From the NCBI GenBank assembly GCA_023653785.1, contig JAMKCH010010265.1, forward strand, positions 22,071-86,070: a stretch of DNA of 64,000 nucleotides. Reading direction: 5' to 3'. Below the pieces are notes generated by a model that was not told the DNA's origin, did not search any database, and saw only the letters and a list, made by a program, of their open reading frames with translations. The stretch is from Ophioderma brevispina (lineage: Eukaryota > Echinodermata > Ophiuroidea > Amphilepidida > Ophiodermatidae). A program made the position numbers and the translations under genes. This document shows positions 1 to 11,699 of the stretch, in pieces; positions within the stretch are counted from its first letter, which is position 1; every line of letters begins with the position of its first letter.

Positions 1-161
1 TATGGAGCTTAACTGATTCAATTACCTAAGGCTCAGTTAAAGTCATTTCAATAATTCCCACAAATGATTTGGCATTATCGATTTAAGCCTGATAAGTGGC
101 ACCCCGATTGAAAGCTACAATCGGATTGATGGTTGGAACATCCAAAGAAGGATATGCTTAC

Positions 162-668
162 AGCAATATTAGCACATTTTTGAAGAGCGCCCCCAACAGT
201 TATGTTGGTAATTGTCTAGAAAAATCACACACTGTGAACGAGAATCTCAAAAATGCGTATTTATCATAAAATGAGCGATTTTTGTAATTAGAATAGGGCT
301 CCTAGATTGTCCTTAACGACAGAGCTTGGAATACTAAGTTTGATGTCCTTCTATGATGACTGGTGCCACCCTCAAAAATGTTACCTCTAACTTACTTACC
401 TTGAACCAATAAAAACAATAATGATGAGCGTAGATGGCGCTATTTCCGCTATTTCATATTGGAAGGCCTTTCCAGCGCCGTTGAATTATTATCGTGAATC
501 CCGATATTAATTATTCTAGTTGCAAAATTCCTTGCGTTTGCGACACAAAGACTTGTAGAGCTTAACCTTCACAGGTATAGTTTAATCGCCAGTTACCAAT
601 GAAACCGTGTAAAAATCTCAAATTTTTTGAAAATGGGGGCGATCTTCAAAACAAAGTGTAATATGGCT
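162..668. mobile_element. TTAA-flanked MITE, copy 1
   Basis: Short non-autonomous DNA transposon of about 507 bp. The left end begins AGCAATATTAG and the right end, read inverted, begins AGCCATATTAC; similarity continues inward through the words AAGAGCGCCCCC and TTGGTAATTGTCTAG. The right flank is TTAA; the left flank is TTAC, one change from TTAA. A second copy lies at 49137-50023 and shares the core words GGCTATTTCATATTGG-like and TTGAATTATTATCG. TTAA target duplication is typical of piggyBac and Kolobok superfamilies; which one applies cannot be told because no transposase is present. Confidence 0.75.
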
Positions 669-672
669 TTAA

Positions 673-1065
673 TCCTTCTTAGTTATTCGTTTTCATTTTG
701 TTTACTTAATTTACATCTACTGATATGAAGTGATTACATTTTCCAAAACGGAGCAACTTATGTAATTGAATAACTGTTATATCTTTAGAAAAAAAAAGAC
801 ACGCCCGATAGGAGAGGAGGCCCTCTATAATCATTCATATGTAATTTCACCATCAAGTTTGAGTTGTAGTGTTTTACAACTACTTGAACGTGTACGCAAT
901 GTATTTTTATCCCCAAAAACTCTTGTATCAGAAAAAAGGAAAAGTCTGAGAACTTCGGGTCATGCTCTCTGGAAAAAGCAAAGCTTAGATTATTCCTCCA
1001 TTCCAATGACCATTTTTACTTAAATGAAGAAACAGGAAGATGTTTGCATACTGCCCCTTCTTACT
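673..1065. other. AT-rich spacer, no gene seen
   Basis: Open frames of 73-85 codons occur on both strands and overlap, with no recognisable domain. I treat the stretch as non-coding. Confidence 0.5.
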
Positions 1066-1069
1066 TCCC

Positions 1070-1510
1070 CATATCAACCTATCTATATCCCATAATAACT
1101 CGCTCAAGTATTAACGCTCCCATATAAACTAGCCTGTTAACTCGCCCCGTAGCAATTGGATCATACTTACTCCACTCGCCTATTAAACTCGCCTATATCA
1201 AATTCCTCCTCAAATTAACTCACCCCATTTCAACTCGCTCCATAACAACTACTGATCAATTACCAACTCGCTCCATGTCGACTCGCCCATATCAACTCGC
1301 CGCCCCATTATTATTCGCCCATACACTCTCCCATACCAACTAGTCCCATACCAACTCGTCCATTATCGTCCAATTAACATCGTCCCATGCAATCCACTTG
1401 CTCAATTATTAACTCGCCCCATATCAAATCGACCCATTAAATCGACGATACCAACTCACACAATATAAACATACGCCATATTGAATTGCCCTTTACCAAT
1501 TCGCCCTATT
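1070..1510 (+). repeat. Degenerate minisatellite, CAACTCGCCC motif, block 1
   Basis: The phrase CCATATCAACTCGCCC and near variants recur roughly every 12-20 bases through the block. Copies differ by substitutions and by spacing, so this is an old or loosely maintained minisatellite. A second block of the same motif lies at 2121-2790, and a lone CAACTCGCCCC occurs again near 37990. No coding function is suggested. Confidence 0.8.
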
Positions 1511-2120
1511 AATAACCTTGATCAAAGGCGTTTCTACCACCTTCATCATTGGTTTCACACACTGATATAAATAAGTCCATCATAATCACGAGTTGGATCA
1601 TATCGCCCTCCTAAACTAAAAAACTGGCGAGAATTCACCTCTATTAAACACCTAATTTGAGGTCTCCAATTTCACACAGGCCTATTGTCCATGCTTCCAC
1701 TAGCGGGTTCAATAAGTTCAACTCTGAACTCTTGCAGAGCGCCTTGTTCAGCCCTTTCAGTTTTTTTTTCTGCAATTTTTTGCAAAAATTTGATATGAGT
1801 TTTGTACAGAAGGTTAAAACCACAAGCATTAATCAGGTGGCGCTCGGAGTAGTACAGCCACGGCACCTGACCACAACAGGTTGTTTGTGGTTTTTATATC
1901 CTAGACTAGTAGGAATCCTGGATCCAGCCAGTGTGGTACAACTGACCACCAGGCAGTGTACCATTTTTTATTTATTTTCTCTATACAGGGTAGCCCTAAA
2001 AAATCTAAGCACTGATTTCAAAACTGAAAACACAATTTCAAAACAATTCGAATAAATGTAATTATGCAGTACAGTCTGAAAACTAACAGTTTGTCGGTTC
2101 TTAGCAGAACAGCCTTGACA
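1511..2120. other. Unique-looking sequence between minisatellite blocks
   Basis: Two overlapping + and - frames of 60-132 codons are present, but none shows a domain, and their composition follows poly-T and A-rich tracts. No gene can be supported. Confidence 0.45.
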
Positions 2121-2790
2121 AGAACTACATACCAACTCGCCCAAGTATCGTCCAATTAAATCGTCCCTGCAACATCCACTTGCCATATTTATTACTCGCT
2201 CATTCAACTTCGACCCATCAAATCCCGATACCAACTCGCACAATTAGCACATACCCATATAAAATTGCCCCTTCCAATTCGCCCTATTAATAACTTGCCC
2301 CATTACCACTCGCCCATTATTAACTCGTCCATTATTAACTCGCCCCATATCGACTCGCCATTATTAGTCAACTCGCTCCATAACTCACTCCGAATACCAA
2401 CTCGCAGCATTTTAATATCGCATATCAAACTCTCCCATACCAACTAGGCCCAACCTTCTCCCTCCAAGTATCGTCCAATTAAATCGTCCCATGCTCACTC
2501 CACGTGCCATATGAGTACTCGGTCCATGTCAAATCGACCCAGTTATTCGCTTCTTTCAAATCGGTTCATATCAAATATCGAATTACCCCATACGCGATTC
2601 CCCCTATTAAAAACTTTCCCCATTATCAACTCGCCCATTATAAACTCGCTACATGGCTCTCTCCCTCTACCATCTGTCCCAACATCAGCTTCACCTTAAT
2701 TCATCATTTTATGGAATTAAAAATATTTCAAATATCGTCAGACATGCCATTAACTCATCCTATTTCAACTCGCCCTACCTTAATTTAGCT
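2121..2790 (+). repeat. Degenerate minisatellite, CAACTCGCCC motif, block 2
   Basis: Same motif family as block 1, with the words CCAACTCGCCC, TTATTAACTCGCC and ATCGTCCAATTAAATCGTCC. The phrase GTATCGTCCAATTAAATCGT occurs twice in this block (near 2147 and 2468), so a longer internal unit of about 320 bp was duplicated at some point. Confidence 0.75.
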
Positions 2791-4960
2791 CACTTTTCAA
2801 CTTAAAAATACTTGAAATATCTTCCCACGACGATATATTTCACAACCCACTTATTTTTATGACATTGCAGGACTTGGGCTAGAAGTAGCCAAGATTGAAT
2901 ATCCAATAAGAATTCATGAAAACTTGTAGCGCGACCTGAAAATCAGAACTCATTCTGGTCTAAAGCTTAGTTTACCTCGTCGATTTTTATTCGTTCGTAT
3001 AAATTTGAACCTCTCGCAATCTGCAAAACGGTCCCAAGTCCAAGATTTGGATCACGTCTACGCGCCGCCGTACGGATAGTATCCCGATATGTAATATCAC
3101 ACACCCCTGTAGAGAATCTGTGTGAAATCAAAGCAACTTTCGTGTAAAAAACGGCGATGCTTTTTCTTTCTTGGACCAACATAGATACTAATAGGATTAG
3201 ATATTAGGAACTGCACTCCGGTGGACCATGAATCCATTTTGCGAATATATTTCGTTTACGGAAGCCAGGAGAGGAAGAGATACCAATGAGGTATTGCATT
3301 TCATTCCCGGTCAGGCGGCTACTGGCACAGTCCAACAGCGCATGACGTATCAATTGTATACCTCATTTGCATCACTGGGACTTCTATATGGAAAACTTCC
3401 CTACTGTATGTTGTGGTCTAAGCAACCACTTGACCATTCACGGACAGTGCTTGCTTTGAAACTAAATGGAGTTAGCAATCTGATTGAAGTATTGCGGTAT
3501 AATTATGTCCGTTGAGAGATTTTTGAACTTTGGACATTCATGGAGGAGCACATATCAAGAGAGCTGTAATTTGAATTTATCTTAAAAAGACACTGGCACA
3601 TTTGAAAAATGTTGTGCCCTCTAGATTTTTAAAATTGATATTTTTTCATGGTTGTAAAGCTTTTATATATATTAGCTCTCACGTGAAATTATTAAACCCA
3701 AATCAGGGTAAACAGAACTATTTTATAATTAATGTCGCCGGCGACATTAATTCAGCAGACGACGCGGAAATGGCGTGTAACACAAGAAACACACGCTAGA
3801 GTTCATTCTCACGGCATGCACCTTGTTTGACCGATCTGTGACCTTTGCGGTTTATTATCAATGAGTACGAGTCTATGATATTCATGTAATAGACACATTT
3901 GTTTATTAAAGTTACGGCAAACTTTAAAGTTAGCCTCAAATTCCATGGATGTTTTAGTCTCTTATGTACCTGTTTGGTTGGTTCTTCTGTGTTAAATATA
4001 TCCCTATTCTTCCAATGGCCTAAACTACCATTTGACAATTACTTTTACTTATGGCGAAATTAATATATTAAATGATGAGCAGAAATTAGGACTCTCTACC
4101 AAGTGTCCTACGAGGAAAATATCTATATTTGACCGCTCGAATTCACTTTTCCTTAAAACGAAGACTTCTCCTTATATAACACTGTGATACCAAATTTATA
4201 GGGGTCGAAGGGGTGGCAAAGCGTCAAACCCCCTCCCCCACCACCACCACCACCATATGCCGTTACAAAATAGTTTAAATACAGTTCTCTTCTCGTACGG
4301 AATCAAGCTGGACATGCATTATATGCAGTGCCAGCCGGCAGTTCCAAAAAAAACGTATTACCTTAACCTTGACCTATGTAATCCTTGGGATGTAGTAATA
4401 CTATCACGTATATTTAGTGCGAACTCCAGCTATCACATCAAATGACAATACCAAAATGAGTTGGTAAAAACACTTTACGCGATTCATAACTGAAACAAAC
4501 TTACATTTGCATAGACGCTGCGATTGGCATTTAAATTATTTAGCTAAACGACAACAAGTTGATACCCGTAAAGATCCACACTTTTAATTCCAAATGCCAT
4601 GCCTTTTACTTTATGTATTCAATATACATTAATACCAGCTTGTTATGAGCTTGCCTGATGGTCAGATAGAGGTTTTTTGTGATGTGTATGTGCTATATAG
4701 TATGATACTCAAATGTATCCAGTAGATGTCATCAGTAGGACAAGAATTTGGCATTGAAATGGACAACAATGATATTGCCTATATTAGACCAATAGCGTCT
4801 TTTTCTCGAAACCCTAAGTGATATGCGCTCTACGAAATTTCTTTTCTATTCAACCCCATTTCCCCTTCGCTCGGGTTTAATTCCACCCCGCCTCTTCAGT
4901 CCTTGGTCTAAGATATTCATGAAATAGACTACAATAAGGTGCGTTGCTGTGCAGCCAATT
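2791..4960. other. No gene recognised; palindrome and CCA repeat
   Basis: Frames of 60-95 codons on both strands have no recognisable domains. Two local structures stand out: a 26-base perfect palindrome at 3727-3752 (half-site AATTAATGTCGCC) and a (CCA)n run around 4236-4256 preceded by a C-rich tract. Confidence 0.4.
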
Positions 4961-4962
4961 TA

Positions 4963-5332
4963 AATAATAATAATAATAATAGCAGAGATTTATATAGCGC
5001 CTTATGCTATTGGCCTCTAAGCGCTTTCACAAATGGTCGCTGATCACTGTGGCCCAACCAAACCATAAACCATTTAAACATCATTTCAAGGGATTCAGCG
5101 ATCGGGATCAGCGCTTTCCCTTATCAGCAAACATACATCGAGATAACCATCGCAGCCGGGACCAGCTTCCCAAATATCGCATGGGTAAATCGAGACAACC
5201 AAGCGGTTAATTTCTTGTCCAGGGAAATTACAAGATAGCTGAATCTCACAGGGCTCGAACGCACGCCTATACGCATGGATGAGCATACACTGGAGTCGAG
5301 CGCTTACCTGATTGAGCTAAATTAACCAGAAT
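4963..5332 (-). mobile_element. tRNA-derived SINE, minus strand
   Basis: Read on the minus strand, a tRNA-like head comes first (about 5327-5245), with an A-box-like TTAGCTCAATCAGGTAAGCG and a B-box GTTCGAGCCC. It is followed by a body and then a 3' segment with AAGCGCTTAGAGGCC and GGCGCTATATAAATC, ending in an (ATT)n tail at 4963-4981. Head, body and simple-repeat tail in this order is the normal SINE layout. The AGCGC segment is also present in the SINE at 20990-21185. Pol III control elements look intact, but activity cannot be judged. Confidence 0.75.
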
Positions 5333-5339
5333 GTTAACC

Positions 5340-5583
5340 CCAATTATTGCTTTACTTCAACCACTTGACGTCCTAGACACATCACTGAGCCAAGACCCAA
5401 TTCTCAGCAATGTTTGCTGGTATGAAAGAGCATGCTGCGGAGAAGCCGCTGGGCCCCTAACTATACAGGGACACTGAATCCCGCAAGGTCCTTCTTTGTG
5501 CATTGTTGCTCCAACAGTGGGCAGACCAAGAGATGTTCTATTGTCTGTGGTGCTGTTCCACAACCACAGGTAGTGTCCTGGGG
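5340..5583 (-). pseudogene. LINE ORF2 C-terminal fragment (distal part)
   Basis: The minus-strand frame from 5583 reads a Cys-rich tail typical of the C-terminus of certain non-LTR retrotransposon ORF2 proteins: TTCGCGTAPQTIEHLLVC. It is the direct continuation of the fragment that ends at 7796; the two are separated by a 2.2 kb TIR element. Frame breaks occur after about 30 codons. A dead copy. Confidence 0.6.
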
Positions 5584-7795
5584 TTCGTTCGCGAAACCAC
5601 TCTTAAGACTGACGTAGCCCTAGTTGTGACGTAGGTTACTACTAAAATTTTTTTCGCGTTCGTGAAACTTGGACGTAAGCAACGTGTTTCTTACGAGTAA
5701 GCCAGATTTACGATTAAAACTACGTGTGGTCACGAGACACGTAACACACTCGTAGTGTGTGGGAAGTGGACGGATTGGTCGCTGTTCGAATTTCCATCCA
5801 TCTTGTTAGCCCCCCCCATCTGTCATGGGTAAACAGCATGTATAGTCCAGCCAAAGGAAGGGAGAACACAGTCCGAACGAAAATAAGAGAATATAAGCAA
5901 CCCCCTTGAATCTACATCAGACCAGGAGTGTCGTTGGTGCATATACACTGCAACACAGTGATTACAAATTAAAACACCTTTAAACACTTTGCACCACGTT
6001 CCAAATTTTTAAAATATCTGTTGAATATCTAAGCATGCAATAAGGTGGTTGACATTTGACGCCAAGGTTTAGCAGAGTTGACATGTTCAATATACAGTAA
6101 CACTAATTGCAAAATATTCTAAACACAGTTTCTGCATTGTAACGTATGACCAACTTAATATACAGGGCTTATCAAAAATTAAATAAAGGCAAACCAAATA
6201 TTATTTCTAGAAGACTGCGTTAGGTTACTCCAAAGTGACTAGTAGCATTTTAAAGTCACAAATCTCTTATTCCTTTGATTACATATTACAGTCAGGTGGC
6301 CGAATAATCATTGTAATAGGGCAAATTGAAGCATGTATAAATTAAATTAGCAAACAGATCAAACCTAGTTAAATTTAATAATCTATATCATTGTCTTCGT
6401 AACTCTGTCATGATATTACATCCTCAGAATGGCCTGCATCCCTTTTCACATAAATTGGCTCATCTATCCATTACGCAACGAAAATAAAAGAAAGAAGAAA
6501 GCTAAAACCAAGAAACAGAGAAAGAAATGAGGCGAGAGAGGAAGGGAGATGAGAGAGAGAGAGAGAGAGAAAGGAAAATAATGCTTATCTCCTTCATTAG
6601 AAAAATCAAAACTTTGTAATAAAAATCCGGATCCGTAAGTTTTGTATACAGTATAGGCCATTATAGGGTACATAAATGTTACTACATCAAAACGAAAAAA
6701 ATCCATTTAATCTCAATTTTGGGTGGAATAAAGGTATTAGTGACTTTTTAGTTCTAGATGACAAATTAAAACACACAGAAACATATTCGAAATTTAGTCA
6801 GCATTGAAAAGACATAATGTTTGTAACATATTGCCTCATTCAGTTTTGTCGAAATCTTTCACAAAATCTTGAAGTCTTCTTCAGTAGTATGGCATGGCCA
6901 TTTCTTCATTTGCTTATCAGACATTTCTTCCTACGCAGCCAGACATTTATACCTTACCTGTGTAATATTATTCATGTCCTTTTGTTTTCGTTTATTGGAT
7001 ATAGGCTTATATATTAAACTTCTTCTTTTTTTAATTTTTTAGTTTCATTTATCAAATATCTACTTTAATTATGAGCTAATTTTGAAAGGCCATTTTTTTT
7101 CTAAATAGCCCAAAATACGACCAGCCCAAATGATGGTCCGAAGTGATCCGGCCATACGGGGGGCCTCCAACCACAAAACCTACCCAAATCTTTTGTACGT
7201 CTGTAACCACGCTTGATTAAGGTATTATGTTTATAAATTTTAAAAAAATTAATAAAAAAAAAAAAAAAAAAAAAAAATTTTTTAAACTTTCAAAAGCTAC
7301 ATTAATCTGCACATTTGGGTGAATTCAAGCAGGATGCACACCAGCTATGGCTGCCAGTGAGGTGTTGGAATGTGCGAAATCGGATTGATGTATATCTATC
7401 GAAAGTACAAGAAAGTATTAGTAACAAGATAGGCCAATGCTATGATATAATTTAATTGTTATAGAATTTAACGCGGTTCTCATACCAGGAGGGATAGTCC
7501 GAGTACTTATCAGTTTCAATAGGTTTGCTCACCCCAAAACACACGTATACATGCGTGTAAAATCCGTTAATCGATTTACTAGAACGGCATTCAACACCAA
7601 CTCGTACATAATTGCACCCACGATTACACCCAATAGAAGACACGTAATAATGATCCTAAGTTTTGCGGAAAGGTATTTCTACGACTGTCTAACGTCCATT
7701 GTTCGCGAACGCACGTAAGTCACAACTTGTAGAAATCGTAACAAGCACTCAGCACAAGTTAGGTATATACTAACGATTCAAGTTTCGCGGACGAA
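5584..7795. mobile_element. 2.2 kb non-autonomous TIR element inserted in a LINE
   Basis: The left end begins TTCGTTCGCGAAAC and the right end, inverted, TTCGTCCGCGAAAC; including GGG just outside, the match extends to about 18 bases. Subterminal stretches also match in inverted orientation, for example AGTTGTGACGTAGG near 5622 against AGTTGTGACTTACG from the right, and CGTTCGTGAA against CGTTCGCGAA. The element interrupts one LINE frame between residues ..KWGYLEAD and TTCGCG.., which fixes its borders to within a few bases. No transposase frame is visible inside; it holds a (GA)n run near 6549-6572, A-rich and T-rich tracts and a poly-A/T patch at 7250-7280. Superfamily unassigned; no clear target-site duplication. 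Confidence 0.65.
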
Positions 7796-8900
7796 GCCCA
7801 CATCAGCTTCCAGGTAGCCCCATTTCTGCAAGGAAACCTCAGATCGGCCAATTCTGGTTCTCAATCTGTTGAGGCATCGTAATTCAGTTCATGAGGAGTC
7901 AGCTCCAGGTGGGAGATGCTCACCACGTTCAATACCAATAGATGTTACTTGGTCGATTGCAAGTCTTTCTTTCCACAAGGCGACTCTCTTAAGCTCCTTA
8001 GAGACTGTTTCAAGAGGTTGGACTTTGCTTAAGAAACTCTATCTGGATTTAAGGCAGTTGGCAACAGGTATCTGACATAGGGTGCTTCCTATTAGATACT
8101 TGGCAGCTACGTTCTTGCATGCCCGCTACGCTACGACGGATGTCTGGTGGAGCAATTCCTGCTAGGATGTATAATTTTTCCGTTGGTGTTGGACGGAGGC
8201 ATCCTGTGATAAGCCGGCAGGAAACTTTTCCTGGTTGAAGTTTAGCAATACCGGATTTCAATTCGTCTATGTTGAAGGGGCGAGTGAAACCAGAGTCGCT
8301 TCTAAACCTCTTATGGTCTAGTTTGATCTTCTTGGGCTTCTTGCTGCACCTGCCATTTAAAGGCAGTTGGTTGGGTGTCACATTTGGCTGCTGTGGAGGT
8401 TCTGTTGGATCCCCTCGGAGCTTCGGATGGTAGACCATGCTTTCTTGCTGTTATGGGTCATATCGATGGATTCATTTAAAGTATGCCAGGATTTGATCTT
8501 CTCCTGGGAGATCCTCTTCGAAACTTCATCTGTAGCAGTTGTTTTAGCCGAAAAAGGATCAGCTTCAAACATGTTGATATTCTTGATATTCTCTAGCACA
8601 TTCCTTGGAAAGGCCTGGTATATATTCCATCCTACAGCCTCTGGGTATGAATCTCCGGGCATGCAGTCTTGTTCACTAGTTGGACAAATTTGTAATAGTT
8701 ATGGGGTTTTGGAGCAATCCTCTTCATGTTCTGGTCCAGGTCATCAGTGAATCCTTGCCAGCCTGCTTTCCTATAGTTAAAGCGACGCTTAAAATGCACT
8801 TTGTTTGGTCTTACTGCAGCGTTGACTTGGATACCGATTGGTCGATGTTGAGTTAGTGTAACAGGATCCAGAACAATCTTGCTACACAGGTCAGAGATGT
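7796..8900 (-). pseudogene. LINE ORF2 remnant: EN-RT linker fused to C-terminal domain
   Basis: From 8900 downward the minus strand encodes, in pieces, the linker between endonuclease and reverse transcriptase of an APE-type non-LTR element (HRPIGIQVNAAVRPNKVHFK, KAGWQGFTDDLDQNMKRIAP, KSWHTLNESIDMTHNSKKAW, GFTRPFNIDELKSGIAKLQP). At about 8240 it jumps to C-terminal sequence (TGCLRPTPTEKLYILAGIAP, PPDIRR, EHLPPGADS, CLNRLRTRIGRSEVSLQKWG). The whole RT palm is missing, so this is an internally deleted copy, with frameshifts and stops as well. It continues at 5583 on the other side of the inserted element. A related C-terminal piece lies at 32230-32890. Confidence 0.75.
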
Positions 8901-10790
8901 TATGGGAAAACAGTTATGGGAAAAACACTGTGATGGGAAAATCGTGTTTGGTGTTGTAGAGATTAGTTTCTCTGGCTGGCAGTTACTAACAGGGGAGACG
9001 GTTCTCTACTTCTCCCCCAAACTGCTAATCTTTCCAATATTGAGTCAACCAACTATCAATTGTGAGTCCCAGCTGCCAGTTAAAACGATGTTTTTTCGCA
9101 GTTTTATTTTTATCAGTGTAAATTGTGACTGCATTTTGTAGGGTTAAATTTCGTCAATTTACTTTGGCCCTTAATAGTTTACCTGATTTGCTTCTGGACA
9201 TTGATTTGATTTAATTGCTGTAAGAGCGCAAAACCAACTACTTGGAACCACAAGATAACGACCACGAAGTCCCAAGTTTACTGCAAGCGTTTTCTGCCTA
9301 ACCTATCCTGGACTGGGTGCTGTAAAAGAACTACTTAGAGGTACACTTCATAATTATACTTTTAAGAACCTAGGATTGTTGCGTATGAATATACATATTG
9401 TTTCAGATTACATTCATAAGTAAGGAAGACTTTGTTGTTGATACTTTAACCCCGTATGTATTTTATTTATATAATACATATTCTATACAATTTAGTGTTC
9501 ACATCATTATCCATTCTAACTGGCCATATTAACTTGTTGCTGCAGAAAAGCTATTATCTGTAATGTTTATTCTGACCACTTTCATACTTTTTTTGTATTC
9601 ATTTAAAATTCATTTTAACAGGGTATCTTGTGCCATGCTAACATCCTAAAAAGATCCTAAATCATTAAATGGGATGCTCTATCAAAAGGTATGACTTAAC
9701 GAATCCGTTTCCTACCGTTCTGTTCTTAACTTCTATATAAGCGCTGATTTTCTCTTCTGCAAATTGATAAACACCATTTACATCGTGTTATAATTTGCAG
9801 AGGCGGACTTAAGTAAAAAGGGACCGATGAGCAAAGATGTTTTTGAAGAAGTGTGGGAGTTAAACTAGATCTAGGGCCCATCAGCAACCGGTCCACTAGG
9901 CACTCGCCACTAAGCTGCCATGTTCATCATATCTGTCCATACGGTATGAGCTACAAGTTTAAATATACACATATTAAGTATATTAAGGCAAGCTAAATAT
10001 CCCGCCAAAACCTTTGTTTCAGGGCCATTCTCGATAAAGTGTTCAATTTTGTCTCCAAAATGACCAAAGATTAACATCTATGAATTCTGAAAATCCTTGA
10101 ACATCATAACCGTTAATACTTTTAGATCACGGACATTGCATGGGTGATCTTAAACATATCCGAATTTTAGTATAATTGGCCGAACGTTACACTAAAGGAC
10201 CGTCATCTTGTGTAACGTATCGGCCGTCTTTTTCTTAGTCGTTCTGTTCTTGGTGAAAGTACATGCTTCATCGACTTAATCTCTATACCGTATCAAATTT
10301 ACCATCATACTCAAGTTTGGTGTGGTATTCGACTTTATGTATCACGGCGTTAAGCAAGAGTGCACTGGGATAAGTACGTATCTGGCGCGGTATGACGTAA
10401 CGTGAGGGATTTCGTTCATTACTAGTCCTGACATTTTACTTTAAAACCAGCTTTTTTATGCAAACTTGTATAATATAACATTGACTTCTGTTCGATTTAT
10501 CACATATTCCACATCCTTCTACCGTTATTTTAAGCAATTTTTTTATCCTTTGAATCATGGTAACGTATCCTGGGCTGTAATATTGGCGACATTGCGAAAC
10601 TTTAATACACCCAAGATTATCATACTTGGAACTTGATATTAAGGCATAATAGAAGCTGATAAAAAATGTCATGTAATCTGTGCTGCGCGCGTGTAACGAG
10701 CAAGGACACATTTTAAAGAACGTATGTGGGGTGGCGACATGGCAAAAGCAAGAATTATTAGGCGTGGACATGTCCTTCTATGCTGTTGTT
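8901..10790. other. AT-rich DNA, no gene recognised
   Basis: The LINE similarity stops abruptly at about 8900, next to a short tandem of GTTATGGGAAAA-like words (8898-8940). The rest shows only short overlapping frames and no repeat that I can match elsewhere in the window. Confidence 0.4.
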
Positions 10791-11699
10791 TTGTCGTCTC
10801 CATCGGGGTCTGGGGAAAACAAGTGTAAATTCATATAAATTATTAAAATCATATAATCGGTCTGTTCCCCAATAAAAATGGCACATTTTCTTGAAAAAGA
10901 ATAAAATGTCACTTCAATTTCATTTTCCCCCAAAAAAATTTCAGTGACTCGTGGATGCACAAGACTTCAGCAAACAATGAGTTAGAGATATTCATCACCG
11001 GCCCGGTATGCGGTGTAGAAAAACACTAAACAATTCCCTTTCATCTGGGAGTGCAGACCATTGTTATATTGTCGCGCATCTGATCGATTTCAGCTGTTAG
11101 GCTCTCCAATTTAGACTGAGTACTTTTCAGGACAAAATACGTAACCTCATTCACAAATAAATATATTGAGCTTCTATAGTGCGTTTTCAATTACTTTGGC
11201 CATGTTTTTCATCATTTAATTCGAAAGGGAAGAACATGAACAACATCATGAGAGAATGTGCTGCAAGCTTTTGACCTAAAACTTGTGGGCAGAACCAAAT
11301 CCGTAACTTATTGCTTACCAATAAAAGTCATTTCTATTCAATTTACCGCGTTTCAGAAGGAAAATTTAGTGTCAACGCATATATTATAATGTACATGGTT
11401 ATTAATTGTGAAATGAGGACGGATAGTTGTCACTCAACCCGAATCGTGGCGGTGGTAACACCTGGCTATAAACAATGGCCCTCATCATACCGGGCCCATT
11501 GTATATCTTTAAGATCATGGTTTGCTGAAGTCTATACAATCATTGGTCTATGATATTGGGGAAAAGAAAAGGAGTGGTGACATTTTTATGATTTTAAGAA
11601 AACGTGCCAGTTTTTGTGCGGGAACAGACAGTAGGATTGTGATTGTATAATTTATATGAATTACACCTGATTTTTCCTTAGCCCTCGATGGGGACACAG
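10791..11699. mobile_element. Long-TIR element family, copy A
   Basis: Two arms of roughly 200 bp face each other. From each end inward they share TGTCCCCATCG-like, GGGGAAAA, AATTCATATAAATTATTA-like, GAACAGAC and AAATGTGCC/AACGTGCC words, then AGACTTCAGCAAAC and GGCCCGGTATG. About 0.9 kb in all, with a 250-300 bp centre. Copy B (37371-39330) has the same arms around a longer centre. No transposase seen; a non-autonomous DNA transposon is the simplest reading. Confidence 0.65.

Noticed and set aside
1070..2790. Possible CRISPR-like repeat array (regular CAACTCGCCC motif)
   Set aside because: Spacing irregular, units degenerate, no cas genes, and the host is an animal.
5420..5620. Open plus-strand frames with balanced composition
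   Set aside because: Shadow of the minus-strand LINE C-terminal fragment.
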